A stretch of DNA of 64,000 nt, taken from positions 3,100,001 through 3,164,000 of the forward strand of contig NZ_CP041656.2 of the NCBI RefSeq assembly GCF_007290395.2. Reading direction: 5' to 3'. The translations under genes were made by a program, and so were the position numbers. Under the pieces are notes generated by a model that was not told where the DNA came from, ran no database searches, and worked only from the letters and a program-made list of their open reading frames with translations. The stretch is from Bradyrhizobium cosmicum. GTDB taxonomy: Bacteria; Pseudomonadota; Alphaproteobacteria; Rhizobiales; Xanthobacteraceae. Each line of letters starts with the position of its first letter. Within the stretch, counting starts at the first letter, position 1. Below are positions 24,134 to 33,454 of this stretch, one piece after another.

Positions 24134-25354
24134 TCACTCCTTCGCCTCATCCGCGACGATGCCGCCGAGCTTCTGCCAGCGCTGGCCGTCGAACTGCACC
24201 ATCTGGAACTGCTTGTTGACGCGGTAGTCGGTCGGCGTCGTCGTCACCGAGATGCCCGGGAGCGTCAGGTCGAGCTCGATGTTCTTGAGGTTGGCGGCCT
24301 GACGCATCACGTTCTCGCGGGTAAGGTCGTCGCCGCATTGCTTCAGCACCTGCGCCAGAAGCTGTGCGGTGATGTAGCCGTACACGTTCAGGTTCGAATC
24401 CTTGTCGCCATCCGGGTAGTATTTCGACATGAAGGCGAGATAGCGCTTCATGCCGGGATCGTCCTTCCACTCGGGATCGGCGGAATCCTTGACATAGCCG
24501 ACGCTGACGACCCCCTTGGCGTTGTCGAGTCCGGCGGGCTTCAGCACCGCGCTGACCGAGGAGGCGTTGATGTCGATGATGTGCAGCGGCTTCCAGCCGA
24601 TCTCGGCGACCTTCTTGATCGCCTGCGCCGCCTGTTTCGGCGTCGTGGCGCTGAACAGCACGTCCGCACCGGCGTCCTTCAGGCGCAGGATCTGGGAGTC
24701 GATCGTCGGCTCGGTGATCTCGTAAGAGGTCTCGGCCACGACCATCTTCGCCTTGTCGCCGAGACCGGCTTTGAGGCCAGCGAGGTAGTCCTTGCCGAGA
24801 TCGTCGTTCTGGTAAAGCACGCCGATTTTCGCGTTCGGATGGTTCTTCAGGAGATATTGCGCGTAGATCCGGCCTTCGACGAGGTAGGACGGGTTGAAGC
24901 CCATGGTCCAGGGAAAGTTCTTCGGATCGGTGAAGCGCGCTGCGCCCGTCGCTGCGAAGAGTTGCGGGACCTTCTTGGCGTTGAGATATTTCTGCACGGC
25001 GACGTTTGGCGCCGTGCCGATGATCTGGAAGGTCAGCAGCACCTCGTCGCTCTCGACCAGCCTGCGGGTCTGCTCGACGGTCTTCGGCGGCGAATAGGCG
25101 TCGTCATACTGGATCAGCTCGACCTTGCGGCCGTTCACGCCGCCCTCGTCGTTGATCATCTTCATGTAGGCGGCCTGGGTCTTGCCGATCACGGCATAGG
25201 CGGAGGCCGGACCGCTGAGCGGCACCGTTTGGCCGACCTTGATCTGGGTGTCGGAGGCGCCCGGATCGTATTTCTTCTGGGCCTGGGCGGCCGGAATCGA
25301 CAGCGCGAGAACCAGCGCGGAGGCCGCAGCGCATTTGAGAAGTGCTTTTTTCAT
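24134..25354 (-). CDS. ABC transporter substrate-binding protein, branched-chain amino acid (LivK) type
   Basis: A 406-residue periplasmic protein with a signal peptide (MKKALLKCAAASALVLALSI...AQA). The type I binding fold begins with SDTQIKVGQTVPLSGPASAYAVIGK and the hinge region includes KIGVLYQNDDLGKDYLAGLK. Family members bind amino acids, but many homologues in catabolic loci bind aromatic or aliphatic acids. It is the last gene of an operon with an IclR regulator, a CoA transferase and a Bug-type protein, and no permease or ATPase is in the window. The start at 25354 has AGGA well spaced; an ATG two codons upstream is too close to it. Confidence 0.9.
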   Translation of the reverse strand: MKKALLKCAAASALVLALSIPAAQAQKKYDPGASDTQIKVGQTVPLSGPASAYAVIGKTQAAYMKMINDEGGVNGRKVELIQYDDAYSPPKTVEQTRRLVESDEVLLTFQIIGTAPNVAVQKYLNAKKVPQLFAATGAARFTDPKNFPWTMGFNPSYLVEGRIYAQYLLKNHPNAKIGVLYQNDDLGKDYLAGLKAGLGDKAKMVVAETSYEITEPTIDSQILRLKDAGADVLFSATTPKQAAQAIKKVAEIGWKPLHIIDINASSVSAVLKPAGLDNAKGVVSVGYVKDSADPEWKDDPGMKRYLAFMSKYYPDGDKDSNLNVYGYITAQLLAQVLKQCGDDLTRENVMRQAANLKNIELDLTLPGISVTTTPTDYRVNKQFQMVQFDGQRWQKLGGIVADEAKE

Positions 25355-25376
25355 ATCCATTTCCTGCTCGTTACGG

Positions 25377-26363
25377 TCATTCGCCCTTGAGGCCGGCCGC
25401 GCGGATCAGCCCGGCCCATTTCTGCGTCTCGCTGTCGATGAACTGGCCGAATTCGGCGGCGCTGCCGGCGCGGACCTCGAGGCCCTGGGCGGTCAGCCTG
25501 TCCTTGATCGCGGGCACGGCGAGCGCGCGCAGAATCTCGGCCTGTAGCTTGTCGACGATCGCGCGCGGCGTCGTCGATGGCACCATGAAGCCATACCAGC
25601 CGGCGGCAGCCACGTTGGGGAAGCCCTGCTCGCGCAGGGTTGGCGCTTGCGGGTAGAGCGCGCTGCGCTCGGGTGAGGCGACGCCAAGCACGATGAACTT
25701 GCCGCTCTGGATATAGGGCAGCGCGGTCGGCAGCGCCGTCAGCGTGGCGTCGACGCGTCCGGCGAGCAGCTCGGTGTAGGAGGCCGCGTCGCCGCGGAAG
25801 GGGATGTTGAGGCCCTTGACGCCGGCATCCCGGAACAGGAGCTCGCCGGCGAGATGCGGCTGCGAGCCGGCGCCGGGCGAGGCGAAGGTGAGGCCGTCCG
25901 GTTTCGATTTGCCGTAGGCGATCAGCTCCGGCAACGTCTTGAACGGCGCATCGGCGCTGATGATCAGGAACAGGGGCGCGATCACGGCCATCGCGACCGG
26001 CTGGAGATCCTTGCGGTCGTAGGTCAGCTTGCCGAACAGAGCTTCCGCAGTGGCATAGGGCGCGGCGACGTAGAGGATCGTATAACCGTCGCCAGGCGCA
26101 TGCGCGACGAGATCGTTCGCAATGCGCGTGCCCGCGCCCGGCTTGTTTTCGACGATGAACTGCTGGTGGAGGCTGCGGCCGAACTCTTCAGCGAGCAGGC
26201 GAAGCGAGATGTCATTGGAGCCGCCGGGCCCGTAGGGCGAGATCAGCCGCACCATGCGCGACGGCCAGGCGTCCTCGGCGTGCGCCGTCAGGCCCGAGCC
26301 GGCGGCAAGCCCGCCTGCGAGTGTGCCCAGCAGGGTTCGGCGTGTGACCTTGAATGATGCCAC
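25377..26363 (-). CDS. Bug/TctC-type solute-binding protein
   Basis: A 328-residue periplasmic binding protein of the tripartite tricarboxylate transporter family. The N-terminus has a twin-arginine-like signal (FKVTRRTLLGTLAGGLAAG), suggesting Tat export. ENKPGAGTRIANDLVAHAPG and DGYTILYV are the family core. It lies 16 nt before the LivK-type gene and 39 nt after the CoA-transferase gene. No TctA/TctB membrane partner is present. GTG start with GGGAGGAA. Ligand probably a carboxylic acid linked to the operon's pathway. Confidence 0.9.
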   Translation of the reverse strand: MASFKVTRRTLLGTLAGGLAAGSGLTAHAEDAWPSRMVRLISPYGPGGSNDISLRLLAEEFGRSLHQQFIVENKPGAGTRIANDLVAHAPGDGYTILYVAAPYATAEALFGKLTYDRKDLQPVAMAVIAPLFLIISADAPFKTLPELIAYGKSKPDGLTFASPGAGSQPHLAGELLFRDAGVKGLNIPFRGDAASYTELLAGRVDATLTALPTALPYIQSGKFIVLGVASPERSALYPQAPTLREQGFPNVAAAGWYGFMVPSTTPRAIVDKLQAEILRALAVPAIKDRLTAQGLEVRAGSAAEFGQFIDSETQKWAGLIRAAGLKGE

Positions 26364-26402
26364 TGTTCTCTTCCTCCCTTTTGTTTTTGTCTTGTTTCGA
26401 CG

Positions 26403-27599
26403 TCAGATCACCTTTCGCTCGGTGAGCTGTTCGATCTCCCGGTCCGAGAGGCCCAGCCAATCCCGGTAGACCTCGCGATTGTCCTTGCCGACGTCGCCGG
26501 CGGCGTGACGTAGTCGCGCGGGGTCGACGGTGAAGCGCGGAACGACGTTGGTCATGGCGACGGTGCCGAAATCCTTGTCCGCGACGCGCGTGATGACCTC
26601 GCGCGCCACCACTTGCGGATCGCTCGCGATCTGGTCGATCGCGTAGATCGGTGCGAGCGTGCCCTGCGCGGCATTGAATTTGGCGAGGACCTCGTCGAGG
26701 GGATGCGCCGCGCACCAGGCGGCGAAGACGTCGTTGAGCTCGCCGGCGTGCGCGACGCGCTGGTCGTTGGTGGCGAAGCGCGGATCGTCGATGAGATCGG
26801 GCCGTCCGATCGCCCGGCAGTTCGCTGCATAGAGTGCGTTGGTCGATCCTGCGAGCGTCACCCAGTGATTGTCGCTGGTCCGAAATACGGCGGCCGGCGC
26901 CGAATAGCCGTTGGCGTTGCCGATGCGGCCGCGAATGGAGCCGAGCTGGTCGTGCTCGATGGCGAGGACGTCGAGCAGCCGAAAGACGGCTTCGGTGAGC
27001 GCGAGGTCGATCTCCTCGCCGGGCGCATTCGGGTCGCGCGCCCGCTTCCACAGCGCCGCGAGCACGCCGACGGCGCCGAACAGGCCGCCGATCGAATCCC
27101 CGATCGGGTAGCCGGGGTGGGTCGGTTCGCCGTCGCTCTCACCGGTGATGTAGGTGAGCCCGCCCATCGCCTCGAAGATCCGGGCGAAGCCCGGTCGCTC
27201 GCGGTAGGGCCCATCCTGCCCGAAGGCGGTGGCGCGCAGAATCACGAGGCGCGGCTGGATCGACCACAGCACCTCTTTGGAAAGGCCCCAGCGATCGAGC
27301 GTTCCCGGACGGAAATTCTCGATCAGCACGTCGAAGCGCGGAAGCAACTGCTTGAACAGCGCGAGTCCGTCCGGTGTGCGCAGATCGAGGGTGGCAAACT
27401 TCTTGTTGCGGTTGGCGGCTTTCCACCACAGCGGCTTGCCGTCCTTGAACGGCGGAAACGATCGCACGCCGTCGCCATGTCCGGGCATTTCGATCTTCAG
27501 CACCTCGGCGCCGTAGTCGGCCAGCAATGTTGCGGCAAACGGCGCGGCGATGATCGTCGCGATGTCGAGAACCTTCAATCCGTCGAGCGGACCAGCCAT
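26403..27599 (-). CDS. family III CoA-transferase (CaiB/formyl-CoA transferase type)
   Basis: A 398-residue enzyme that moves CoA from one acyl-CoA to another carboxylate. LKVLDIATIIAAPFAATLLADYGAEVLKIE is the typical N-terminal strand and helix. The catalytic Asp is most likely D168 in PIGDSIGGLFGAVG, and DLRTPDGLALFKQLLP and VLIENFRPGTLDRWGL follow the family pattern. Substrate unknown; here it probably activates the compound imported for this operon. Start has AAGGAAATGTC. Confidence 0.92.
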   Translation of the reverse strand: MAGPLDGLKVLDIATIIAAPFAATLLADYGAEVLKIEMPGHGDGVRSFPPFKDGKPLWWKAANRNKKFATLDLRTPDGLALFKQLLPRFDVLIENFRPGTLDRWGLSKEVLWSIQPRLVILRATAFGQDGPYRERPGFARIFEAMGGLTYITGESDGEPTHPGYPIGDSIGGLFGAVGVLAALWKRARDPNAPGEEIDLALTEAVFRLLDVLAIEHDQLGSIRGRIGNANGYSAPAAVFRTSDNHWVTLAGSTNALYAANCRAIGRPDLIDDPRFATNDQRVAHAGELNDVFAAWCAAHPLDEVLAKFNAAQGTLAPIYAIDQIASDPQVVAREVITRVADKDFGTVAMTNVVPRFTVDPARLRHAAGDVGKDNREVYRDWLGLSDREIEQLTERKVI

Positions 27600-27616
27600 G
27601 ACATTTCCTTGGATCC

Positions 27617-28489
27617 CTATGATTTTCTTTGTTGTTTACGCAGCGGCATCGCGGGTGCCGCTTGCTTGACGACGGCGCGGATGCTGTCTGCCAGCGCTAC
27701 GATGCGCGGGCCGATCTCGCTCTCCAGCTGGCCAGGCTGGAGCCGGAACGCGGGGATGCCGCAATTGATGGAGAACGACCGCTTCGTCTCGCTGGTGTGA
27801 AACAGCGGCGCGGCGACTGCGTGGATCGAGGCCATGTACTCGCCCCAGCAGGTGCAGAAGCCGCGGCTCGTGCATTGCGCGATCCCTGCGCGGAATCTGT
27901 CGCGGAATGCCGACCATAGCTCGGCGTCGTCGGCCTCGATGCGCCTTTCGAGCAAGGCGGAATCAGCCGGCGGCAGGGTTGCCGCCGCGGCGCGGCCCAT
28001 CGCGGTCATCACCACGGGGATGGGCATGCCGATATCGGGGACGTGCGGGCCGACGTCGCCGGAGCGCGCGGTCTCGACATAGATCATCGATGTGCCGTCG
28101 AGCAGGCCGATCGAGACCGTGCCGCGCACGCTCTGCGCCAGTTCCTGCATCATCGGGCGCGCGACCTGCCGGAAGGGCATGTCGGCGAGCAGCGGATGGG
28201 CCATGCGTAGCGCATGGGCACCGACGCGATATTTCGCGCGCTCGGATTCGTAAGTGAGGTAGCCGAGCTCGGCCAGCGTATGCGTCAGCCGCGCCACCGT
28301 CGGCCGCGGAATCCCCGTGAGCGTCGACAGCTCCATGTTGCCGAGCAGCGTCGTCCCGGCCTTGAAGGCTTCGAGCACCACGAGGCCTTTTGCGAGTGTC
28401 GATGCAAAAGCGGCGTCATCGGCGCTCGACGCCAGCACCGTGGCGGCGGAGGAGGACGCGTGGGGCGGTTTGGACGCGGTCTGAGCCAT
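27617..28489 (-). CDS. IclR family transcriptional regulator (operon-leading)
   Basis: A 290-residue regulator. The helix-turn-helix lies at about residues 25-95 (FASTLAKGLVVLEAFKAG and TGIPRPTVARLTHTLAELGYL), and the C-terminal ligand domain contains GTVSIGLLDGTSMIYVETAR and the ADSIRAVVKQ end. Family members sense aromatic acids or small carboxylates. It leads the operon IclR-CoA transferase-Bug-LivK. A 12-bp inverted repeat encloses a CGTCC-N7-GGACA palindrome just upstream, consistent with self-control. The ribosome binding site is weak. Confidence 0.92.
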   Translation of the reverse strand: MAQTASKPPHASSSAATVLASSADDAAFASTLAKGLVVLEAFKAGTTLLGNMELSTLTGIPRPTVARLTHTLAELGYLTYESERAKYRVGAHALRMAHPLLADMPFRQVARPMMQELAQSVRGTVSIGLLDGTSMIYVETARSGDVGPHVPDIGMPIPVVMTAMGRAAAATLPPADSALLERRIEADDAELWSAFRDRFRAGIAQCTSRGFCTCWGEYMASIHAVAAPLFHTSETKRSFSINCGIPAFRLQPGQLESEIGPRIVALADSIRAVVKQAAPAMPLRKQQRKS

Positions 28490-28531
28490 CCACGATTAAT
28501 GGACCGGCAGGCACCGTCTGTCCAATAGATT

Positions 28532-28583
28532 CCAGAGATGCGCTTGTATCGTCCAATATGTGGACAATATCGCGTATCTCTGG
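28532..28583. promoter_or_regulatory. nested palindromic operator upstream of IclR gene
   Basis: CCAGAGATGCGC (28532-28543) and GCGTATCTCTGG (28572-28583) form a 12-bp inverted repeat with one mismatch. Centred within it is GTCC-aatatgt-GGAC (28551-28565), the same palindrome type as in the 33.3-kb promoter. It lies between the IclR gene (minus) and the membrane-protein gene (plus). Confidence 0.6.
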
Positions 28584-28699
28584 CGCAGACAAAAGATGCG
28601 CGCAGAGCGCCCCGCACACAGAATTTTGTCGTGATTGCATGGCCCGTTGTGACAGGATTATTACGAAGACGTGTCACATCGATTACAGCGGAGCGATTC

Positions 28700-29542
28700 A
28701 TGTTGCAGTGGCAGGCGCGGTCCAATCCTCTCGCATGGTGGTGGGGGTCCCTGACGCTTGTCAGCAACGTCAACATCCTGGTCTGGTTCATGCTTTACCG
28801 GGAGTTCTACCAGCCGGTCGGCGGCAACTTCGCCGTGCCGTCGGGGATGGGCGTGATGCTGGTGCTCTGCGCAGGTTATGTCTTCGGCTGCGCCTTCCGT
28901 TCGTTCCTGCCGCGCGCTGACGTGCAGCGCATCTGCCTGTTCGACACCTGGCTCTCCAGCGTGTTCGTCGGCCGCACCGTGGCGACCGTCGCCGAAGTGT
29001 GCTTCGCCGCGCAGTGGGCCATCATCCTGCATCAGCTCGGCGGCATGGCCGGTGCCGAGACCACGCTGAACATCGCGCTCGTGATCGTGCCCGTGATCAT
29101 CATCGCGGAATGCTTCTCCTGGTACGCGGTCGTGACCACCAACTATCTCTACAACGCGATCGAGAATTCGTTGTGGGCGGTAACCTTCTTCCTCGTCGGG
29201 ATCGCGCTGTGCCGCCTGATGCCGGAATTCCAGGGCGTGGTGCGTTGGGCGCTGATGTCAGGCATCTTCGGCATCGCCTGCTTCCTCGCCTTCCTCGTCA
29301 CCGTCGATGTGCCGATGTATCTCAGCCGCTGGCGGGCAGGGCATGCCGAGGGCGGTCGATTTTTGGGCTTGCTCGAAGGCCTGCATGACGTCTCGACGCG
29401 CTGGGTGGTGACCCACGACATCGCGCACTGGAAGGGTGAGTTGACCTGGATGTTCCTGTATTTCAGCGCTGCTGTGTGGTCCAGCCTTGCGCTTTGCGCG
29501 CTCTACGCCATGGAAGGCTATCTCACGCGCTATCTGGCCTGA
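28700..29542 (+). CDS. multi-pass membrane protein of unknown function
   Basis: A 280-residue integral membrane protein with about seven hydrophobic segments, beginning WWWGSLTLVSNVNILVWFML and including MGVMLVLCAGYVFGCAF, LNIALVIVPVIIIAECFSWY, LWAVTFFLVGIALC, LMSGIFGIACFLAFLVTV and FLYFSAAVWSSLALC. Conserved polar positions include SRW, HDIAHW and NYLYNAIENS, which resemble those of a family I know only as hypothetical. The start at 28700 was chosen because GGAG precedes it and upstream sequence is regulatory. It is divergent from the IclR gene and shares that operator region. Transport or enzymatic role unknown. Confidence 0.75.
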   Translation: MLQWQARSNPLAWWWGSLTLVSNVNILVWFMLYREFYQPVGGNFAVPSGMGVMLVLCAGYVFGCAFRSFLPRADVQRICLFDTWLSSVFVGRTVATVAEVCFAAQWAIILHQLGGMAGAETTLNIALVIVPVIIIAECFSWYAVVTTNYLYNAIENSLWAVTFFLVGIALCRLMPEFQGVVRWALMSGIFGIACFLAFLVTVDVPMYLSRWRAGHAEGGRFLGLLEGLHDVSTRWVVTHDIAHWKGELTWMFLYFSAAVWSSLALCALYAMEGYLTRYLA

Positions 29543-29602
29543 GATTTCTTTTTTGACGCGTTTTCCTGACGCGAACCGGTATCCACTTCGCTTGAAAACG
29601 CT

Positions 29603-30814
29603 CTATTTGCCGACCAGGCTGCACTTGCTGCGCTCGAGCGGGCGGAAGGCCTGGTCGGGCGGGATGGTCGCGACCAGCTTGACGAAATCCCAGGGACCTC
29701 TGGACTCTTCCGGCGTCTTGACCTGCACGAGATAGAGATCGTGCACCATGCGCTGGTCCTCGCGGATGCGGCCGTTGGTGGTGTAGGCGTCCGAGACCGG
29801 CGTCGCCTTCATCTTCGCCATCACGGCCGCGCTGTCGTCCGAGTCAGTGTCCTTGACGGCCTGCAGGTAGTGGCGCACGGCGGAATAGACGCCGGCCTGG
29901 ATCTGCGACGGCATCGCCTTGCGTCGGGCATAGAATGCGTCGGAGAATTTCCGCGCCGCCGGCGAGACGTCCTCGAAGAACGAGGTGACGATGAGATCGC
30001 CGCGCGTGGCTTTCAGCCCGACCGCCTCGATATCGACGTTCTGGAACGACATCGGCACGATCTTCATGCCCTGCGCGGCAAGACCGAATTCCTCAGCCTG
30101 CTTGATCGCGGTGGCGTTGTCGCCCGCGACGTTGATCGCGAGGATCTTGGCGCCCGAGGACTGCGCCTGGAGCAGGAACGAGCTGTAGTCGGGCGTGCCA
30201 AGCTGCGCCTTGACGCCGCCCGCGACCTTGCCGCCAAGTTCAATGATACGGGCGCGCGCGGTTGCCTCGATCGAATGGCCGAAGGCATAGTCGCCGGTGA
30301 TGAAGAACCACGGTTCCTTGCTGGTCTGCATGATGCCGGAGACGACCGCGGTCGCGGTGGAGTAGGCGTCCTGGGTCCATTGCACGCTGGTCGGCGCGCA
30401 GGCTTCGTCGGTGAGCTGATTGGCGCCGGCACCGGAGACGAGGAAGATCTTGCCGTTGCCGCGCACCAGCTCCTGCACCGCGAGCGCCGCGCCGGAGCTG
30501 CCGCCGTCCGCGATTGCCTGCACGCCGTCGCTGAACCATTTGCGGGCGAGCGAGGCGGCGAGGTCCGGCTTGTTCTGGTGATCGGCCTGCAGGATCTCGA
30601 TCGGCTTGCCGTTGATCTTGCCGCCGAACTCCTCCGCCGCCATCCGCGCCGCCTCGAACGAGCCCGGGCCCATGGCGGTCGCGAAAATGCCGTTCATGTC
30701 GGTGAGGACGCCGATGCGGATAGCATCGCCCTTGATCTCGGCGCGCGCGGTGGTGCCTGCGAGCGCCAGCGTGACCAGCAGAATGGCGGTCGATGCCGTG
30801 CGGAGTGTGGCCAT
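29603..30814 (-). CDS. ABC transporter substrate-binding protein (LivK type), second copy
   Basis: A 403-residue periplasmic protein. The signal peptide runs to about TTARA (residue 26). DAIRIGVLTDMNGIFATAMG is the N-terminal strand, followed by KINGKPIEILQADHQNKPDL and the hinge FFITGDYAFGHSIEATARAR. The sequence is distant from the other two LivK-type proteins here. Encoded 46 nt after the FAH-type hydrolase in the hydroxylase operon; no membrane components nearby. Likely ligand is the operon's aromatic substrate or a related acid (inference). Confidence 0.9.
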   Translation of the reverse strand: MATLRTASTAILLVTLALAGTTARAEIKGDAIRIGVLTDMNGIFATAMGPGSFEAARMAAEEFGGKINGKPIEILQADHQNKPDLAASLARKWFSDGVQAIADGGSSGAALAVQELVRGNGKIFLVSGAGANQLTDEACAPTSVQWTQDAYSTATAVVSGIMQTSKEPWFFITGDYAFGHSIEATARARIIELGGKVAGGVKAQLGTPDYSSFLLQAQSSGAKILAINVAGDNATAIKQAEEFGLAAQGMKIVPMSFQNVDIEAVGLKATRGDLIVTSFFEDVSPAARKFSDAFYARRKAMPSQIQAGVYSAVRHYLQAVKDTDSDDSAAVMAKMKATPVSDAYTTNGRIREDQRMVHDLYLVQVKTPEESRGPWDFVKLVATIPPDQAFRPLERSKCSLVGK

Positions 30815-30860
30815 GGCGTTTCCCGATTTTGTTGTCGTTGCGATTGATCGGCGTCGAAGG

Positions 30861-31712
30861 TCAGGCCGTCTCGGCGACGACCTTGTTGCGCAGGATTCCG
30901 ATGCCGGAGATTTCGACCTCGACGGTGTCGCCGGGGCGCATCCACAGCGGCGGCGTGCGCTTGGCGCCGACACCGCCGGGCGTCCCAGTCACGATGACGT
31001 CGCCGGGGACGAGCGGGCAGATCGTCGAGATGTAGGCGATCAAATCAGGGATGGCGGTGATCAGGAGATCGGTGGTGGTGTCCTGCACTACGGTGCCGTT
31101 CAGGCGCGTCTGCAAGGTGAGCTTTGACGGATCGGGGATCTCGTCCGCCGTCACCAGCCACGGACCGAAGCTGCCGCTCTCCGCAAAAGTCTTGCCGGAG
31201 AGGAACTGGCTGGTGTGGCGCTGCCAGTCGCGGATGCTGCCTTCATTGTAGCAGGAATAGCCGGCGATGTGCTCGAACGCGCGGCTCGCGGGGATATGCC
31301 GGCCTTCCTTGCCGATCACGAGCGCCAGCTCGCCCTCATAATCGAAATCGTTACTCACGTTCGGCTTCACGATCGGCTGAAGATGGCCGACCTGGCTGCA
31401 GGGAAAGCGGACGAACAGCGCCGGCTTCTCGGTGACGGTGCGTCCGGTTTCGGCGACGTGGTCGCGATAGTTGAGGCCGACGCATATGATCTTGCCGGGA
31501 TCTGGGATCACGGGCGCGAAGGCGATCTTGTCGAGCGAATGATCCGGGGCCGTCGACGCGACCAGCTTGGCCGCCTCGGCAACACGGCCGGATTCGAGCA
31601 ATTGCCGCAGCGTCGTGCAGGGCGCCATGCGCGTGCCGAGATCGACGATGCCGTCGTCCTTGACGGCTCCGAAGGAGGCGCGTCCGCCGGCGATGAAAGA
31701 GAGCAGCTTCAT
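30861..31712 (-). CDS. fumarylacetoacetate hydrolase family protein
   Basis: A 283-residue enzyme. IICVGLNYRDHVAETGR, FDYEGELALVIGKEGRHI (Glu126 and Glu128 being metal ligands) and the C-terminal GDVIVTGTPGGVGAKRTPPLWMRPGD are the FAH signatures. The GSIRDWQRHTSQFLSGKTF block follows the usual SARDWQ pattern. Family members hydrolyse 2,4-diketo acids or hydrate ring-cleavage products such as 2-hydroxymuconate derivatives. Its place 19 nt after a flavin aromatic hydroxylase supports that role. Start at 31712; longer frames run into the upstream gene. Confidence 0.94.
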   Translation of the reverse strand: MKLLSFIAGGRASFGAVKDDGIVDLGTRMAPCTTLRQLLESGRVAEAAKLVASTAPDHSLDKIAFAPVIPDPGKIICVGLNYRDHVAETGRTVTEKPALFVRFPCSQVGHLQPIVKPNVSNDFDYEGELALVIGKEGRHIPASRAFEHIAGYSCYNEGSIRDWQRHTSQFLSGKTFAESGSFGPWLVTADEIPDPSKLTLQTRLNGTVVQDTTTDLLITAIPDLIAYISTICPLVPGDVIVTGTPGGVGAKRTPPLWMRPGDTVEVEISGIGILRNKVVAETA

Positions 31713-31731
31713 GAGATGTCCTGGTGTTCGG

Positions 31732-33243
31732 TCAGGCCGCTGACGGCGCTTGGTTTGAAGAGATTTGGGTTGGAGGCGTGATGGCGGCGATGAGCCGGTC
31801 GAGGTCGCTGACGTCGCGCGCGGTGCCGCGGACATAGCGGTCGGGGCGAACCAGCGCGGCGATGATGCCGTGCGAGCGGAGCCAGGGTCCGACGCCATCG
31901 GCATCGTCGGCGGCCAGGATCTTGATTCCTGACTGCGGAACAGCGTGACGCGCGGCGCTGTCGATGAGCAGCACGTGGTCGTAGCCGATCGCGTCGTCGC
32001 CGCGGCGGCCGTCCTTCATGTCGAATTGCGGCGCGAGATGGCCGGCCAATCGAAGGTCGCCGAGCGCGAGCCCGGGGCCGAGCAGGGGCTTCTTCACCTC
32101 GAGCTTGACCGGCGCATTCTCCCGGGCTTGCCCGGCGGCAAGGCCGGCCTCGATCGCCTTGGTGTTGATGACGCCGCCGAGGCGGATGGCGAGCTCGATG
32201 AACTCGCGCACGTGCGGCTGGCGCTCGCTTTGATAGGTGTCGAGCAGGTCGGGCGAGGCGCCGACGCGGATGATCGCGGCCAGCTTCCAGGCAAGGTTGG
32301 CGGCATCGCGGATGCCGGCGCACATGCCCTGGCCGAGGAAAGGCGGGGTCTGGTGCGCGGAATCGCCCGCCAGTAACAGCCGTTCATTTCGCCACTGCTG
32401 CGCGATGACGGAATGAAACGTGTAGACCGCGGCGCGCTCGATCTCGGCATCGTCGGGGGTGATCCAGCGCGACAGCAGCTCCCACACCTGTGCCGGCTGC
32501 GCCACCTCCTGAGAGTCCTCATTGGGGAGGACCGTGATCTCCCAGCGCCGCCGTGTGCCGGTGCCGCGGACATAGGTTGCCGGCCGGCGCGGATCGCAAT
32601 GCTGGAGGCTGTAATCGCCGAGATCGTCGCGCGCGCGCTTCAGCAGGACGTCGATCACCAGCCAGCGCTCGTGAAAGCCGAGATCGTCCATGCCGGAGCC
32701 GATGAAGCGGCGGACCAGCGAGCGGGCGCCATCGCAGCCGACGACATAGGCCGCGCGGACCTCGCTGAGCTTTCCACTCGTGAGGTCCTCGTAGCGCACG
32801 CGCACCCCGGTCTCGTCCTGGTCCAGCGCGAACACGTCGCAGCGGTTGCGCAAGGCGACGTGCGGCCAGCGCGAAAGGCCGGCGATCAACGCGTCCTCCA
32901 GGTCGGGCTGGTGGAAGCGATAGCTGAGATTCCAGCCCATCGGCGTCAGTGTCTGCGGCCGCGACCAGTCCAGCAGCATCCGGCCGTCCGCGTCGAGGAA
33001 GAGCATGCCGGGACTGAGGATGACATGCGGCAGGATGTCGTCCGCAAGACCAATGGTCTGGAACACGCGCATGCATTCGTCGTCGAAATGCACCGCGCGC
33101 GGCAAATGATACGTCCGCGCCTCGCGCTCCAGCACCAGCGTTCGCACGCCGCACAGGCCGAGCAGATTGGCAAGGGTCGCGCCGACCGGACCACGGCCGA
33201 CGATCACGACATCAAACTCTTCGGGGGCGGATTTATCTTGCAT
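31732..33243 (-). CDS. FAD-dependent aromatic monooxygenase (MhpA-like)
   Basis: A 503-residue class A flavoprotein hydroxylase. DVVIVGRGPVGATLANLL (residues 11-28) binds FAD, VVGCDGARSLVRRFIG is the DG motif and LLLAGDSAHQTPPFLGQGM, near 295, the second FAD motif. Similarity is closest to the 3-(3-hydroxyphenyl)propionate / resorcinol-type hydroxylases, with the C-terminal thioredoxin-like extension present. It would add a hydroxyl ortho to an existing phenol, giving a substrate for extradiol cleavage. First gene of the operon; the promoter region holds two operator palindromes. Confidence 0.92.
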   Translation of the reverse strand: MQDKSAPEEFDVVIVGRGPVGATLANLLGLCGVRTLVLEREARTYHLPRAVHFDDECMRVFQTIGLADDILPHVILSPGMLFLDADGRMLLDWSRPQTLTPMGWNLSYRFHQPDLEDALIAGLSRWPHVALRNRCDVFALDQDETGVRVRYEDLTSGKLSEVRAAYVVGCDGARSLVRRFIGSGMDDLGFHERWLVIDVLLKRARDDLGDYSLQHCDPRRPATYVRGTGTRRRWEITVLPNEDSQEVAQPAQVWELLSRWITPDDAEIERAAVYTFHSVIAQQWRNERLLLAGDSAHQTPPFLGQGMCAGIRDAANLAWKLAAIIRVGASPDLLDTYQSERQPHVREFIELAIRLGGVINTKAIEAGLAAGQARENAPVKLEVKKPLLGPGLALGDLRLAGHLAPQFDMKDGRRGDDAIGYDHVLLIDSAARHAVPQSGIKILAADDADGVGPWLRSHGIIAALVRPDRYVRGTARDVSDLDRLIAAITPPTQISSNQAPSAA

Positions 33244-33295
33244 GGGGCTATCTCTTCGCCAAGCCGCGCCGCAGCATCAATCCCGCCGCATCAAG

Positions 33296-33351
33296 TGTCC
33301 GCCCAGCGGACACCAGTCGTCTTTCGGCCAGTTGTCCACCAGCCGGACAAC
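33296..33351. promoter_or_regulatory. paired TGTCC-N7-GGACA operators
   Basis: Two copies of the same palindrome, TGTCC-gcccagc-GGACA (33296-33312) and TGTCC-accagcc-GGACA (33333-33349), with arms extending to GTGTCCGC/GCGGACAC and GTTGTCC/GGACAAC. Centres are 37 bp apart. They sit between the divergent monooxygenase and binding-protein genes. The same motif, one base weaker, appears at 28550-28566 and 36572-36588. Confidence 0.65.
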
Positions 33352-33454
33352 TCGATGATAGCGCTAAGCGCTGCAGGCTCGTGTGGCTAAGGAAGAGAAC
33401 AACAAGCAATAAAGTGCAGGCCGCCCGCGAGGCGGCCGACGGGAGGAGACAGCG

